Shown here: positions 7,625 to 15,108 of the stretch, piece after piece
Layout: every line of letters starts with the position of its first letter
How positions within the stretch are numbered: position 1 is the first letter of the stretch
DNA from: Phyllobacterium pellucidum
GTDB taxonomy: Bacteria; Pseudomonadota; Alphaproteobacteria; Rhizobiales; Rhizobiaceae
Assembly (NCBI RefSeq): GCF_013327855.1
Contig: NZ_JABUMX010000002.1
Coordinates: forward strand, 186,001-250,000
Length of the DNA: 64,000 bases
Reading direction: 5' to 3'
Position numbers and translations under genes: made by a program
The notes under the pieces: model-generated
What the model was told of the DNA's origin: nothing
Database searches by the model: none
Seen by the model: the letters and a program-made list of their open reading frames with translations, nothing else

Positions 7625-8659
7625 CATCGTCACCTCCATAACGGGAACCGCTACTAGATCATTAATGACGGCGCTCCTGCGGTCTAGCGCCGCGGCTTCG
7701 GGTTCTCGAAGGGTAAAAGTGAAATTTACCGCATAACCGCCTAACACCCTGATGGTTCCACCGCCGTGGTGGAACTTGTGCGCGCGACGTTAGGAGGTCG
7801 GTAAACCAAAATTGGAAAATCCCATGGTACTGGACGAGATCGAGGGAGGATGTCGGTGCGGCTCCGTACCCATCGAGAAGAAATGAAATGCCCCCATCGA
7901 GCAGACTATCGCAATCGCGGTTTCCGCACCTGCTCCTACCTCACCGAAAATGGCGAACCGTACACAGATCCGGAGGAGCTCGGCAAAAGCGATTTGGATG
8001 CGGGTATTCTTCCAAGACGCAATGACGCCAAGTCTCCTTCGTTAGTGGGAACATTATTTCCTAAACGCAGCTCCAGATTCACTGACATGCTATCGTCAGC
8101 CGGGGCTCGACAGGCAACTTGGTCGGCTGCTGATCGAGCCCACAAGTTCCCATCCTTGCCGTCAACTACTTGGTAAATTCCCGGTTGGAAACAGTCGTCG
8201 AAGATTCAACATACGTGCGTGTGAAGCAGCAGCTAGAGCACGTCCACTTTATCAGGGATCATATCCGCATGCCGCGAAGGAGTTTGCACATTCCTGCGGT
8301 TTGAAGAGCGCGATAGCCTTACCGACAGCCTCCCAGGGCCCCGTCGGTTGACGTGAAAGTCGCTACCTTTCGCATTTTCCGCAGCCGACCCGCACGAACA
8401 TGCCGTAACGGCCGCTTGCCGCAGATTCTATTCATGACCGAGATCCCTGATGGATAAAGGCCTGCGGAATGCGAAGAGTGCTGAAAGGATGAGCGGCGCA
8501 GGACCATCATTCCTGAAAAACCCAAGCTGCCGAAGTACGCACAAATGGCGCGAGGATATCGTGAGAGCGGTTCCAGCATGGATGCTGGAAAGAAACTGGC
8601 GTAATATTCAAGTGACAATAAAGGCAGCGCTTACAGCGCAAATCGGCAGACGACTAAGC
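7625..8659. other. About 1 kb with no gene I can support
   Basis: ORFs here (for example 7850-8176, 108 residues) have no convincing ribosome-binding site, domain or biased composition. A perfect inverted repeat, GTTCCACC and GGTGGAAC with a 5-base spacer, is at 7755-7775. Composition suggests degraded accessory DNA. Confidence 0.5.
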
Positions 8660-8956
8660 ATGCATCACGACCTCATCGACCAAGAACTTGGACAGAAGTT
8701 AAAAGCTCTGCGATTAGCCGGCGGTATGAGCCAACAGCGCCTCGGCGGCGCCATCGGCGTTTCGGCTACGCAAATTCAAAAGTACGAGCGGGGCGCAAAC
8801 CGCATAAGCGTTTCGACGTTGATTGCGCTTTGCCACGCGCTCAAGCGCGATCCGATGGCATTGTTGGGGCGGTATTTCGACGACAATGCCCACACAATCG
8901 AAGGGCCAGAGCGACAGGTGGAACCGTGTTTTAACGTACCCACGCCTAGAAAATGA
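8660..8956 (+). CDS. XRE-family helix-turn-helix regulator
   Basis: A 98-residue protein with one Cro/CI-type DNA-binding domain near residues 12-66: GQKLKALRLAGGMSQQRLGGAIGVSATQIQKYERGANRISVSTLIALCHAL. The frame is open back to 8450, but the upstream part is atypical, so the ATG at 8660 is taken as the start. This compact type is common in Rhizobiales, where one-domain XRE proteins control nearby accessory genes; its target is unknown. Confidence 0.8.
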   Translation: MHHDLIDQELGQKLKALRLAGGMSQQRLGGAIGVSATQIQKYERGANRISVSTLIALCHALKRDPMALLGRYFDDNAHTIEGPERQVEPCFNVPTPRK

Positions 8957-8983
8957 TCTGCAACTAGCGGTAGCGATAAGCTC

Positions 8984-9289
8984 TTGATGATAGTAAAAAA
9001 AAGTCCTTTGACGGATGAGAAAGACATGAGCAGCAGCGTCATCGAACAAGACCTACGCAAAGCGAAAAATGCCGAAAAGATGAGGAGCTGGCGTGCCAAG
9101 AACCCAGCTTCCCCCGAAAAGAAAGCCAAGGAAGCCGAGCGAGCAAAACAGTGGCGGGATGCAAATCCGGAGAAATATCGGGAGCAGCAAAACGCGTGGT
9201 ATGCCAAAAATCGCGAGCGGATACTTGCCAAAGAGCGCGAGAGACGCCGCGCTCGGAATCAGCTTGGCCCATTGCCTCCGCAGGTATAA
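8984..9289 (+). CDS. Small basic, charged hypothetical protein
   Basis: Up to 101 residues with repeated WRAKNPxxxxxKAKEAERAKQWRDANPEKYREQQNAWYAKNRERI units. Such Trp/Asn-Pro/Lys-rich repeats occur at the N-terminus of some phage and plasmid HNH-type proteins, but no HNH motif follows, so it may be a stand-alone or truncated version. An internal ATG at 9028 (MSSSVIEQDL) is an alternative start. It ends just before a strong palindromic terminator. Confidence 0.55.
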   Translation: MMIVKKSPLTDEKDMSSSVIEQDLRKAKNAEKMRSWRAKNPASPEKKAKEAERAKQWRDANPEKYREQQNAWYAKNRERILAKERERRRARNQLGPLPPQV

Positions 9290-9331
9290 AATGAAACTGC
9301 GAGTTCGCCCAATATGCTTGCAACCCCCGGG

Positions 9332-9363
9332 AGCCCGCCATTGAATGTTCAATGGCGGGCTTT
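9332..9363 (+). terminator. Strong hairpin terminator
   Basis: A perfect 14-bp stem (AGCCCGCCATTGAA with its complement) around a 2-base loop, followed by TTT. It lies 42 bases after the stop of the charged small protein gene and is a likely intrinsic terminator, usable on both strands. Confidence 0.65.
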
Positions 9364-9826
9364 CCAGTTTAGTAGCCAACATTATTGTCCGCTTTTGGAC
9401 TGGGAACCCCATCCCTTTTACATGGTTTCTGTAGGCTGGCGTCCATCCACGTCAGTAAAGTCCGTGCTCATGGCCACCCGAGGCCCGGGCTTATTCTGGG
9501 CGGTGGGCTTCTGGCATGTGGTTCATCGCCCTTTTCATATCAGCTTCCCGGAACAACTCCCTACCTGCCTTGTTTCATCTACTCGGGGAGTGACATCACC
9601 GAAAAAGAGGCTCGGCACTACGGCGTACAACCTGGTGTCGGGCCTCACCCTATAATGCCTCAATTGCCTTTGCACTGCCCCAACCGCACCTACAAATGAC
9701 TCGCCAATGCCCGAATTGAGCGTAGACTATTGGCGTCGCCAGGCATGTAATGGCCGCTGGTGCTAGAGAGATGCGATGTGCTCCCGCCTAACCCGGCAAA
9801 GTGGAGTCCGTCTCATACCCCACAGA
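9364..9826. other. 460 bp with no gene I can support
   Basis: Two overlapping plus-strand ORFs (9385-9699 and 9314-9655) are open but have no recognisable domain or ribosome-binding site. They may be remnants. No repeats or RNA genes are seen. Confidence 0.45.
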
Positions 9827-10069
9827 ATGCGAAAACTCTATTATACCGCTGACGAATGGCGCCTGATGCAGGCAGCACATCTTGCCGCCTCTGAAGCACT
9901 CGGACGCAGTCCTTCTTCACACGAAAATGCGGACCGCCTCGCCCGGCGCGTCATACTGTTCTTTGATCGCGGACTGCGTGACGAGGCCGCCTTGGCATAT
10001 GCGGCCGCCAGCGTGGAACGGCTGGCCTCGGCGATCGTCGCCCGTCGGGAGGGGCGCTATGAGCAGTAA
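9827..10069 (+). CDS. Hypothetical small helical protein
   Basis: An 80-residue protein (MRKLYYTADEWRLM start) rich in alanine and arginine helices, with no recognised family. The start is the ATG at 9827; the frame is open to 9776, but those residues look random. Its end overlaps the zinc-ribbon gene by 11 bases, and that one overlaps a micro-protein gene, forming a three-gene coupled unit. Confidence 0.6.
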   Translation: MRKLYYTADEWRLMQAAHLAASEALGRSPSSHENADRLARRVILFFDRGLRDEAALAYAAASVERLASAIVARREGRYEQ

Positions 10070-10283
10070 TCCCAAATACCTGGATCATGAATTGACGTGC
10101 CCGAATTGCGGCACCATTTACCTTCGCATCCCGCATGACGTCGATAGTTTCACGCTGATCCGCTGCAGCCGTTGCGACGCGCTCCTCGGCACATGGAGCG
10201 AGCTTGTCTCATCGTTCGACGGTCAGGGCGGGCAGAATGGCGTGTTCGAAATGAGCGATGGCCAGATCGTGCGCAAGGACTGA
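10059..10283 (+). CDS. Small zinc-ribbon protein
   Basis: A 74-residue protein with two CxxC knuckles, CPNCG and CSRCDA, spaced like a zinc ribbon. The rest is short and polar, ending in an acidic, glycine-rich tail. It could bind nucleic acid or protein; nothing more specific is visible. The start at 10059 lies inside the preceding gene, and its stop overlaps the start of the next ORF (TGATG). Confidence 0.65.
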   Translation: MSSNPKYLDHELTCPNCGTIYLRIPHDVDSFTLIRCSRCDALLGTWSELVSSFDGQGGQNGVFEMSDGQIVRKD

Positions 10284-10408
10284 TGCAACATCGCCTGGAT
10301 CAAAATGGCAAATTAGAGCCCCCAAAAGACCGAACCAACATAATGCTTGGCTTGGGTCTTCTCTTGGGCGTCGCCGTCGTAATGGGCCTTCGATGGTACT
10401 TCGGGTAA
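10283..10408 (+). CDS. 41-residue single-pass membrane micro-protein
   Basis: A short ORF of 41 residues: a polar, charged N-terminus (MQHRLDQNGKLEPPKDRTN) then one transmembrane helix (IMLGLGLLLGVAVVMGLRWYFG). The start overlaps the stop of the zinc-ribbon gene, so translation is coupled. It has the same length and layout as the 6298 micro-protein with little sequence identity. Function unknown. Confidence 0.5.
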   Translation: MQHRLDQNGKLEPPKDRTNIMLGLGLLLGVAVVMGLRWYFG

Positions 10409-10546
10409 AGGAAAGCCCCGGTGCAGCTTGAGGTGAATGCTCTGCCGGCTCCTTGATCCAAGATGGCTCGTCGTTGAGCACTTGCAACGGCGGGCTTTTC
10501 ATCGGACCCTCCGGCATCCTGGGAGGCATAAGCAATAACCAGCAGA

Positions 10547-10783
10547 TCACTCTTCTGTAGATTGGAAACGCACAGCAACGGTTCCCACAAGGGTATCCTC
10601 TTCATCGTGGACGCGAACAATAAACTCGATTGGGTCAAGAGACCTGAATTTTCTATCCGTGAGATTGTCCCATACTGACTCGGCTGCAGCTGCAAGTGCT
10701 GCTTTGCGGTCAGCAAACGGCAAATGTACGACCTCTTCTTCCAGTTGCCCTTGTTCTTGGAAAGTGAATTGAAAAAGTGGCAT
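10547..10783 (-). CDS. DUF6894-like small protein
   Basis: A 78-residue protein that begins MPLFQFTF and contains an LPFADRKAALAAAAESVWD segment, the layout of the DUF6894 family (MPRYFFH start, then an aspartate/alanine helix) that is widespread and multicopy in Rhizobiales. Function unknown. The start has a good ribosome-binding site (AGAGG) five bases upstream. Upstream on this strand there is a GGAAC without a matching -10. Confidence 0.6.
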   Translation of the reverse strand: MPLFQFTFQEQGQLEEEVVHLPFADRKAALAAAAESVWDNLTDRKFRSLDPIEFIVRVHDEEDTLVGTVAVRFQSTEE

Positions 10784-10898
10784 TTACCTCTTTGTCCCTG
10801 TCGCACGCCTGTGAAAGCAAGCGATAAGGGTAAAGTTCCCCCGAATAAGCAAATTGATTGATTCGGAATCCCGAAACACCGGCCCTATATTTTCCGCC

Positions 10899-11237
10899 AT
10901 GGATTACGAGGATTACAAGATATTCCCAGCGAGTGCCGGTGTTCGGACGGCAGTCAGGCCAGCTGGTCAGCGTACGTCAGCTTATGACGCCCCAAGGTTC
11001 GTGCTCGAACAGTGGCCAGATCAGGCTGGCCCGAAGCATCTTATGGCGCGCGAGATATTGCTGAAGTGCCTTGAAGGCAGTTGTTCGGCCGCGGTGGCGC
11101 GTGTTGCCTTTATCGAAGCCGCGAGAGAAGCCGGCATCTATATGGAGGCCCAACCGCTGCGGCCGGCCTATACCGGAAAGCCGGACCCGAAATGGGGCAA
11201 GCAAGGCGGCCCGGCGATGAACTCGCGGCCGCTCTGA
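10899..11237 (+). CDS. DUF982-family protein
   Basis: A 112-residue protein whose core (FVLEQWPDQAGPKHLMAREILLKCLEGSCSAAVARVAFIEAAREAGI) matches the DUF982 pattern: a WP motif, then a helix ending in alternating alanine and the AFIEAAREA signature. This family is small, rhizobial and of unknown function. I take the ATG at 10899; the frame continues to a TTG at 10854. No partner gene is evident. Confidence 0.65.
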   Translation: MDYEDYKIFPASAGVRTAVRPAGQRTSAYDAPRFVLEQWPDQAGPKHLMAREILLKCLEGSCSAAVARVAFIEAAREAGIYMEAQPLRPAYTGKPDPKWGKQGGPAMNSRPL

Positions 11238-11267
11238 CTGCCTCACCACTCCGTTTCGATCTGAAAC

Positions 11268-12578
11268 TTAGGAACTCACTACGATCCCAGGGGGCGCCCA
11301 GGTCCCCTCGCCCGCCGGCAGCACCGAAGGCGGCGTTGTCTTTGGCCAGTAGAGCCGCATAACCAAATAGATCGGCCCGTCAGGAGCAGGCAGCCAGTTC
11401 GCTTCCTTGTCTGCGCCCGGAGACTTGTTCTGGATATGCAGTGTCAGCGACCCATCCGCGTTGGTCTTCATAGCGGGCAGCATGGGCGAGTTGATGAGAT
11501 AGCGGTTGATCGGGTTTTCGATCAGGAGCTGGGACTTGCCGTCATACATGGTCAGCGACCAGAATGAATTCACCGGCGGCAGTTGTCCTGCCGGAAACGT
11601 CAGCGTGTAGTTGTGCTTGCTGCCGTCGAGCGTCTGCCCGTCGCTGTCGACGCGGGTGAACGGATATGTCGCCTCCTCCGGGTCATTACCATATATACCG
11701 GCCTGCGCTGCGACAGCGCGCTTTAACCAGTCCCCGTTGTAGTGGGCGCTATCGCCGGGAAGACCGCTAACCCGCCAGCCATTGATTGTTTTGCCAACGT
11801 TGGCGACCGCCTCGTCGACCTTGCGCTGGCCCTCTTTCATGCCAAGGGCAAGCTCCAGCTTATGCTCCACTGGCAGCTCCTTGAAGTTGAAGGTCTTGCC
11901 TGGACCGACGCCGATGCGAGCCAGCTTAGCGCGTATCTCCCTCTCATTATCCTGCGGCGGCGCGCCCTTATGCTTGACGTCCCAGACAAACCAGGCATTC
12001 AGCATCGGCGGAGCGCCCTGCCCGGTGAAATCGATCTTCCAGCGCATCAGGTAGACGCGCGCCGGCGGATGCTGCGCCCAGAGCCGTTCGTGGCCGCCAG
12101 CGCCGGGCCATGACCAATTCATCAGGAGGGCCATATATTCGACCTGCAGCGTCTCCAGCGCGTGCCAAATCCAACGGCCCTTGCCATCACGGCTGTTACA
12201 CTCGTTGAATGGTGGATTGGTCACGATCGCGTATGACGGGAACGTCTCGAGGGCGAAGTCGTAGAAATTTTTGATCACCGCACCGAACCCGCGATCGACC
12301 AGATCGGACGCAAATACGTCCAGGCCAAGGGCTTCCATCTCGCGGACCATGGCACCGTCGCCGGCGGCCGGCTCAGCTATGGTGCGGAAGTCACGCAGTC
12401 GCTCGATCTCGGCGTGAAGGAGTGCCCGGGTCGGCTCTGGCGGCGTCGGGTAGAAATCCTCAGTCTCGCGCTCGAGGTGCTCAACCTTTTCATAGGAGCC
12501 GTCGAGACTGCGCTGGACAACCGGCTTTGACTTCTTGCCGGTGGCGCGAAACAGGCCGCGTGCGGAAGGCGCGTTCAT
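11268..12578 (-). CDS. Chimeric ORF: phage DNA adenine methyltransferase fused to a truncated DUF1254/DUF1214 protein
   Basis: A single 436-residue frame joins two unrelated halves. Residues 1 to about 205 are a phage-type N6-adenine methyltransferase: DFYPTPP, motif I AEPAAGDGAM and motif IV NPPF are present, ending near WFVWDVKHKG. From about 212 on, the sequence is the C-terminal half of a cellular DUF1254/DUF1214 protein (NGDWLKRAVAAQAGIYGND, TFPAGQLPPVNSFWSLTMYD, NWLPAPDGPIYLVMRLYWPK), missing its signal peptide and DUF1254 domain. The junction is near 11950. The start overlaps the preceding 38-residue ORF (ATGA). The DUF1214 part is probably non-functional; the methyltransferase part may still work. 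Confidence 0.85.
   Translation of the reverse strand: MNAPSARGLFRATGKKSKPVVQRSLDGSYEKVEHLERETEDFYPTPPEPTRALLHAEIERLRDFRTIAEPAAGDGAMVREMEALGLDVFASDLVDRGFGAVIKNFYDFALETFPSYAIVTNPPFNECNSRDGKGRWIWHALETLQVEYMALLMNWSWPGAGGHERLWAQHPPARVYLMRWKIDFTGQGAPPMLNAWFVWDVKHKGAPPQDNEREIRAKLARIGVGPGKTFNFKELPVEHKLELALGMKEGQRKVDEAVANVGKTINGWRVSGLPGDSAHYNGDWLKRAVAAQAGIYGNDPEEATYPFTRVDSDGQTLDGSKHNYTLTFPAGQLPPVNSFWSLTMYDGKSQLLIENPINRYLINSPMLPAMKTNADGSLTLHIQNKSPGADKEANWLPAPDGPIYLVMRLYWPKTTPPSVLPAGEGTWAPPGIVVSS
11935..11970. other. Left junction of the prophage remnant
   Basis: Inferred fusion point between phage DNA (right) and the host DUF1254/DUF1214 gene (left), located by the change of protein family inside one ORF. 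No tRNA or att-like sequence is visible here, so this is not a normal attachment site. Confidence 0.6.
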
Positions 12579-12691
12579 AGCTGCATCTCGATCGCGACAT
12601 ATGGGAGGAGGATAAGACTGGCGAGAATTGCGGATGCGATCAGCAAAACGACAATCTCCCATGCTCGAATTGGCGTGCGATTGTCGTTCAT
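12575..12691 (-). CDS. 38-residue membrane micro-protein of the prophage
   Basis: An ORF of 38 residues (MNDNRTPIRAWEIV start) with one strong transmembrane helix (IVVLLIASAILASLILLP). It overlaps the stop of the DnaA-like gene and the start of the methyltransferase gene by four bases each (ATGA), so its place in the leftward operon is convincing. Function unknown. Confidence 0.55.
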   Translation of the reverse strand: MNDNRTPIRAWEIVVLLIASAILASLILLPYVAIEMQL

Positions 12692-13308
12692 TGTCCACCT
12701 CGACGAGCAATGGGTGACGTCGCGCGACGAACAGTCTCGACGGCGAAATCCATCGCGATCGCCACTTCATTGTTTGTCAGGCCGGACTGGTAGAGACGGC
12801 GCGCCTTGTCGGGATCAAATGACTGAGGCCGAGGCTTGTATTTGAGGCCTCGCTTGCGCAGGGCATGGAGGACCGTGGTGTGATCCTTGTTCAAGAGCCG
12901 ACCAATCTCGGGGAGGCTCAAATCTGGACGCTTGCGGTGGAGATCCTCGATCGCGTCGTATTTTGCCTCGACGATCGTGCGTATGCGGCGGTCGCCTTTG
13001 AGGTCGTCGACCTTGAGGCCGTGCTTGCGAGCATTGAATTCAACGATCGCTGCGCCGCTGGGCTTGTCGCTATTGTACTCCGCATTGAGGAGCCAGGTGT
13101 AAAGCCGCCATCGCTCCGCTGCGTCATCGACCTCGGCGCTGGTGGCTTTGATGGGGAGGTTGATGACCCTGCCCATTACGGAAGGCATGGGGAGGAGTTT
13201 GGCTCCTGTCGAGCCCGGCGCAGCTTTCGCGCTCTCTTTGGCCCTCTGGGCGGCAACCGCCCGCTGATACGCGGGCGATGCTTCTAATCTTGAACCTAAT
13301 TTCAACAT
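12688..13308 (-). CDS. Phage DnaA-domain-IV-like DNA-binding protein
   Basis: A 206-residue protein. Around residues 125-155 lies LSLPEIGRLLNKDHTTVLHALRKRG, close to the DnaA domain IV signature (IGxxFGxDHSTVIHA) that binds DnaA boxes, followed by a second helix-turn-helix-like segment (LYQSGLTNNEVAIAMDFAVETVRR). There is no AAA+ domain. In temperate phages of Rhizobiales such proteins sit in the replication region and probably bind the phage origin. It is in the leftward early operon. Confidence 0.7.
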   Translation of the reverse strand: MLKLGSRLEASPAYQRAVAAQRAKESAKAAPGSTGAKLLPMPSVMGRVINLPIKATSAEVDDAAERWRLYTWLLNAEYNSDKPSGAAIVEFNARKHGLKVDDLKGDRRIRTIVEAKYDAIEDLHRKRPDLSLPEIGRLLNKDHTTVLHALRKRGLKYKPRPQSFDPDKARRLYQSGLTNNEVAIAMDFAVETVRRATSPIARRGGQ

Positions 13309-13313
13309 GGGGA

Positions 13314-13865
13314 TTACTCGGCTGCAGCAGGGAAGTCCGGATCACCGGCCTCGTCGGCGTCGTCTTCATCTTCGCCGGCCATCTTGGCGTTGATTTTCTC
13401 CATCGCGCTCTGGAGGTTGTCGCGCATGATGGCTTGGCCCTTGTCCCAGCCGCGCAGCCAGGCGAGATCCTCATTCGATCCCTTGTCGTAGGGGCTGATC
13501 GCATCCTTGCCAGCAAGACCAGCAAGCTCGCCCTCGCCTTCGATACGCTCGATCGCCGGCGCCCGATCGCGGAGAAGATCAGACTGAAAGCCGGGAATGA
13601 CATTGAGCCATGTCAGCACCTCGCCGTGAGCAAGGAAGCGATCGGTAACAGTGATCTTGTCTTCGGCGTTGAGTGTCTTGATCGCGTAATCGAGATCGCC
13701 GACCACGATCTTGTCAGCCTGCGCGAGCTTGGCGTCAGCCTTTTTCGCCGCGTTCACTTCCTCGATGACTGCATTGTGCGCGATGCGCTTGCGCATGTGG
13801 TGGAAGAACAAAGCCTTCCGTTCGGTTTCGGTGAGTTCCTTCGAATTGTGTCCAGTCGTCGACAT
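13314..13865 (-). CDS. Phage hypothetical protein (GHNSKEL start)
   Basis: A 183-residue acidic protein of unknown function. It begins MSTTGHNSKELTETERKALFFHHM and ends with a helix-rich GWDKGQAIMRDNLQSAMEKINAKM and an acidic tail. The GW-x-KGQ segment weakly recalls ribosome modulation factor-like phage proteins. The ATG at 13865 is preferred to the TTG at 13871. It lies six bases before the DnaA-like gene in the leftward operon. Confidence 0.65.
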   Translation of the reverse strand: MSTTGHNSKELTETERKALFFHHMRKRIAHNAVIEEVNAAKKADAKLAQADKIVVGDLDYAIKTLNAEDKITVTDRFLAHGEVLTWLNVIPGFQSDLLRDRAPAIERIEGEGELAGLAGKDAISPYDKGSNEDLAWLRGWDKGQAIMRDNLQSAMEKINAKMAGEDEDDADEAGDPDFPAAAE

Positions 13866-13867
13866 GC

Positions 13868-13954
13868 TCAATCCCTTCTACGTTGTTGCCGCTTCTCCCA
13901 TTCGAGCAGCAGCCATTCTCGAGCCCGCTCAAGCAGACTTTTGATGAGCCTCAT
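13868..13954 (-). CDS. Possible 28-residue basic peptide
   Basis: ORF MRLIKSLLERAREWLLLEWE followed by an RQQRRRD-like tail, with AAGGAT as ribosome-binding site. It overlaps the previous gene's end and stops two bases before the next start. It could be a coupling peptide or chance. Confidence 0.3.
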   Translation of the reverse strand: MRLIKSLLERAREWLLLEWEKRQQRRRD

Positions 13955-14240
13955 TGGTGATCCTTAGTGTCTGCCGCTGCTCGCGCATCGCGTCGGCGGC
14001 CTTCTCATTTCGCTCGCACATATCCTCGTATGCGAGCATCAGTGACCGGTAGACTGAACCGGCCACGTCCTTCATCTCTGCAGTCTTGTATTGAAGTCGG
14101 TAGAGATAGCTTTCGGGAACGCCCGTCTTCTTTGAAAGCCGGTATCTGACGGGCCCGTCACGGTCCTTGCGACCGCGCCATTCGGCTTCCATCAGTGCAT
14201 CAGCCCATTGTTTTGCTTCGGTTAACGCGGTTGTACTCAT
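13929..14240 (-). CDS. Phage hypothetical protein
   Basis: A 103-residue protein, charged and helical, of a type common in rhizobial prophage early regions. It contains RLSKKTGVPESYLYRLQYKTAEMKDVAGSVYRSL, which may be a helix-turn-helix (SKKTGVPESYLYRL). The ATG at 14240 (MSTTALTEAKQ) is preferred; the frame continues to 14300. Possible role in early gene regulation; not established. Confidence 0.6.
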   Translation of the reverse strand: MSTTALTEAKQWADALMEAEWRGRKDRDGPVRYRLSKKTGVPESYLYRLQYKTAEMKDVAGSVYRSLMLAYEDMCERNEKAADAMREQRQTLRITNEAHQKSA

Positions 14241-14352
14241 GCTGTCCTCGGAAATCCTTTTTCCGTTTTCGGAAACTCTTTTGCCGTACATTCTTCCCAT
14301 CCTTCGATACGTTCTGAGGCGTACCTGGATGGGACTTTTGGAAGGAACTGAG

Positions 14353-14562
14353 ATGAAGCTGCAGCGGACAAACGGTCGCCAAACTCAAAAGCCGATGCAG
14401 TTAGAATTGTTTTCACGGGCGGAACCTCGCCCGAGCAAAATGGAAAAGCCCGGCAACGGTGGCTACGGCCACCGCCAGCGGCCAGCAAATGACAACTGCC
14501 CCTTCACGCAGGCCGTAAGGCGCGTCCCTGCCCACCGCAGAAGCGGCCCCGATAACGCCTAA
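14353..14562 (+). CDS. Small hypothetical protein, antisense to the leftward operon
   Basis: A 69-residue ORF (MKLQRTNGRQTQKPMQLELFSRAEP) with a strong GGAAGGA Shine-Dalgarno and an RPANDN stretch of the kind common in small rhizobial proteins. It lies opposite the 58-residue ORF at 14413-14589; both have good start signals, so either one is spurious or they are true antisense genes. Confidence 0.4.
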   Translation: MKLQRTNGRQTQKPMQLELFSRAEPRPSKMEKPGNGGYGHRQRPANDNCPFTQAVRRVPAHRRSGPDNA

Positions 14563-14589
14563 AAGATAGAGCGCGATCGACGTCATCAT
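14413..14589 (-). CDS. 58-residue membrane protein of the leftward operon
   Basis: ORF of 58 residues with two hydrophobic stretches (SIALYLLGVIGAASAVG and VVICWPLAVAVATVAGLFHF). The start overlaps the stop of the upstream 62-residue gene (ATGATG), so coupling is likely. It is directly opposite the 14353 ORF. The two-helix form recalls small holin-like or superinfection-exclusion proteins, but that is only shape. Confidence 0.4.
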   Translation of the reverse strand: MMTSIALYLLGVIGAASAVGRDAPYGLREGAVVICWPLAVAVATVAGLFHFARARFRP

Positions 14590-14774
14590 TTGGAATTCTC
14601 ATATTCGGAAGGATCAATCTTGCGGACGTCAGAAGCCGCTCCGAACGTACCGAGTTGCTTGGTACGAAACTCGCGCGTGCCCTGCGGATCGAACCTTGCC
14701 GCCGCTCCTGTTCGGAGCCAGGCCGGCGCTTTTGCAGCGGCACGCGCCATTTTCTTCTGCGAGGAGTCACTCAT
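14586..14774 (-). CDS. Phage hypothetical protein
   Basis: A 62-residue basic protein (MSDSSQKKMARAAAKAPAWLRTG) of unknown function. The start overlaps the stop of the Cro-like gene by four bases (ATGA), so it is the second gene of the leftward early operon. The frame is open upstream to 14849 but only inside the Cro-like gene. The end has the consensus-like acidic DVRKIDPSEYENSK. Confidence 0.6.
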   Translation of the reverse strand: MSDSSQKKMARAAAKAPAWLRTGAAARFDPQGTREFRTKQLGTFGAASDVRKIDPSEYENSK

Positions 14775-15025
14775 GCGGCCGCTTCCGTAACCGGTCGAGA
14801 AACAGACGTGGGCCACTCCGCGCCGTCTGGCCAATTCTCGGAGAACCACAAGACAACTTCGTCGTACTTTTTCGCGGTGAAGGTCTTGCCTTCCCTAATA
14901 CGAGTGAAGAACCGGCCATCGGAGGCGCAAAGCCGTCCGATGGTGCTCTCCTCGATCCTGCGAGACACACCGAAAGCCGAAGCCAGTGACAAAAGATTGT
15001 TTGAAAGCTCTGTTTCCATATCCAA
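14771..15025 (-). CDS. Cro-like phage regulator
   Basis: An 84-residue protein, first gene of the leftward operon and divergent from the CI-type repressor with the operator cluster between them, which is the position of Cro. It has a possible DNA-binding helix pair (LASAFGVSRRIEESTIGRLCASDGRFFTRIREGKTF). The DNA-binding role is inferred from place and shape. Confidence 0.65.
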   Translation of the reverse strand: MDMETELSNNLLSLASAFGVSRRIEESTIGRLCASDGRFFTRIREGKTFTAKKYDEVVLWFSENWPDGAEWPTSVSRPVTEAAA

Positions 15026-15032
15026 AGCGTAG

Positions 15033-15095
15033 TGGGAAACTTCCCACCTATCAAGGGGAAATTTCCGATTTCACAAAATATGTGGAAATTTCCTA
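15033..15095. promoter_or_regulatory. Repressor operator cluster, left side (three sites)
   Basis: Three imperfect to perfect 14-bp palindromes: TGGGAAACTTCCCA (15033-15046), GGGGAAATTTCCGA (15055-15068) and GTGGAAATTTCCTA (15082-15095), spaced 22 and 27 bases apart, between the divergent Cro-like and CI-type starts. The first is repeated exactly at 17149. They look like the OL/OR set of this immunity region. Confidence 0.7.
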
Positions 15096-15108
15096 TTGTC
15101 GCGACATC

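Noticed and set aside
7850..8176. 108-residue plus-strand ORF
   Set aside because: No ribosome-binding site, no domain, and an amino acid mix like non-coding GC-rich DNA.
8450..8659. N-terminal extension of the XRE regulator
   Set aside because: The upstream residues look unlike the family and the ATG at 8660 fits the domain start.
9385..9699. 104-residue plus-strand ORF after the terminator
   Set aside because: Competes with an overlapping ORF, no start signal or known domain; could be a remnant.
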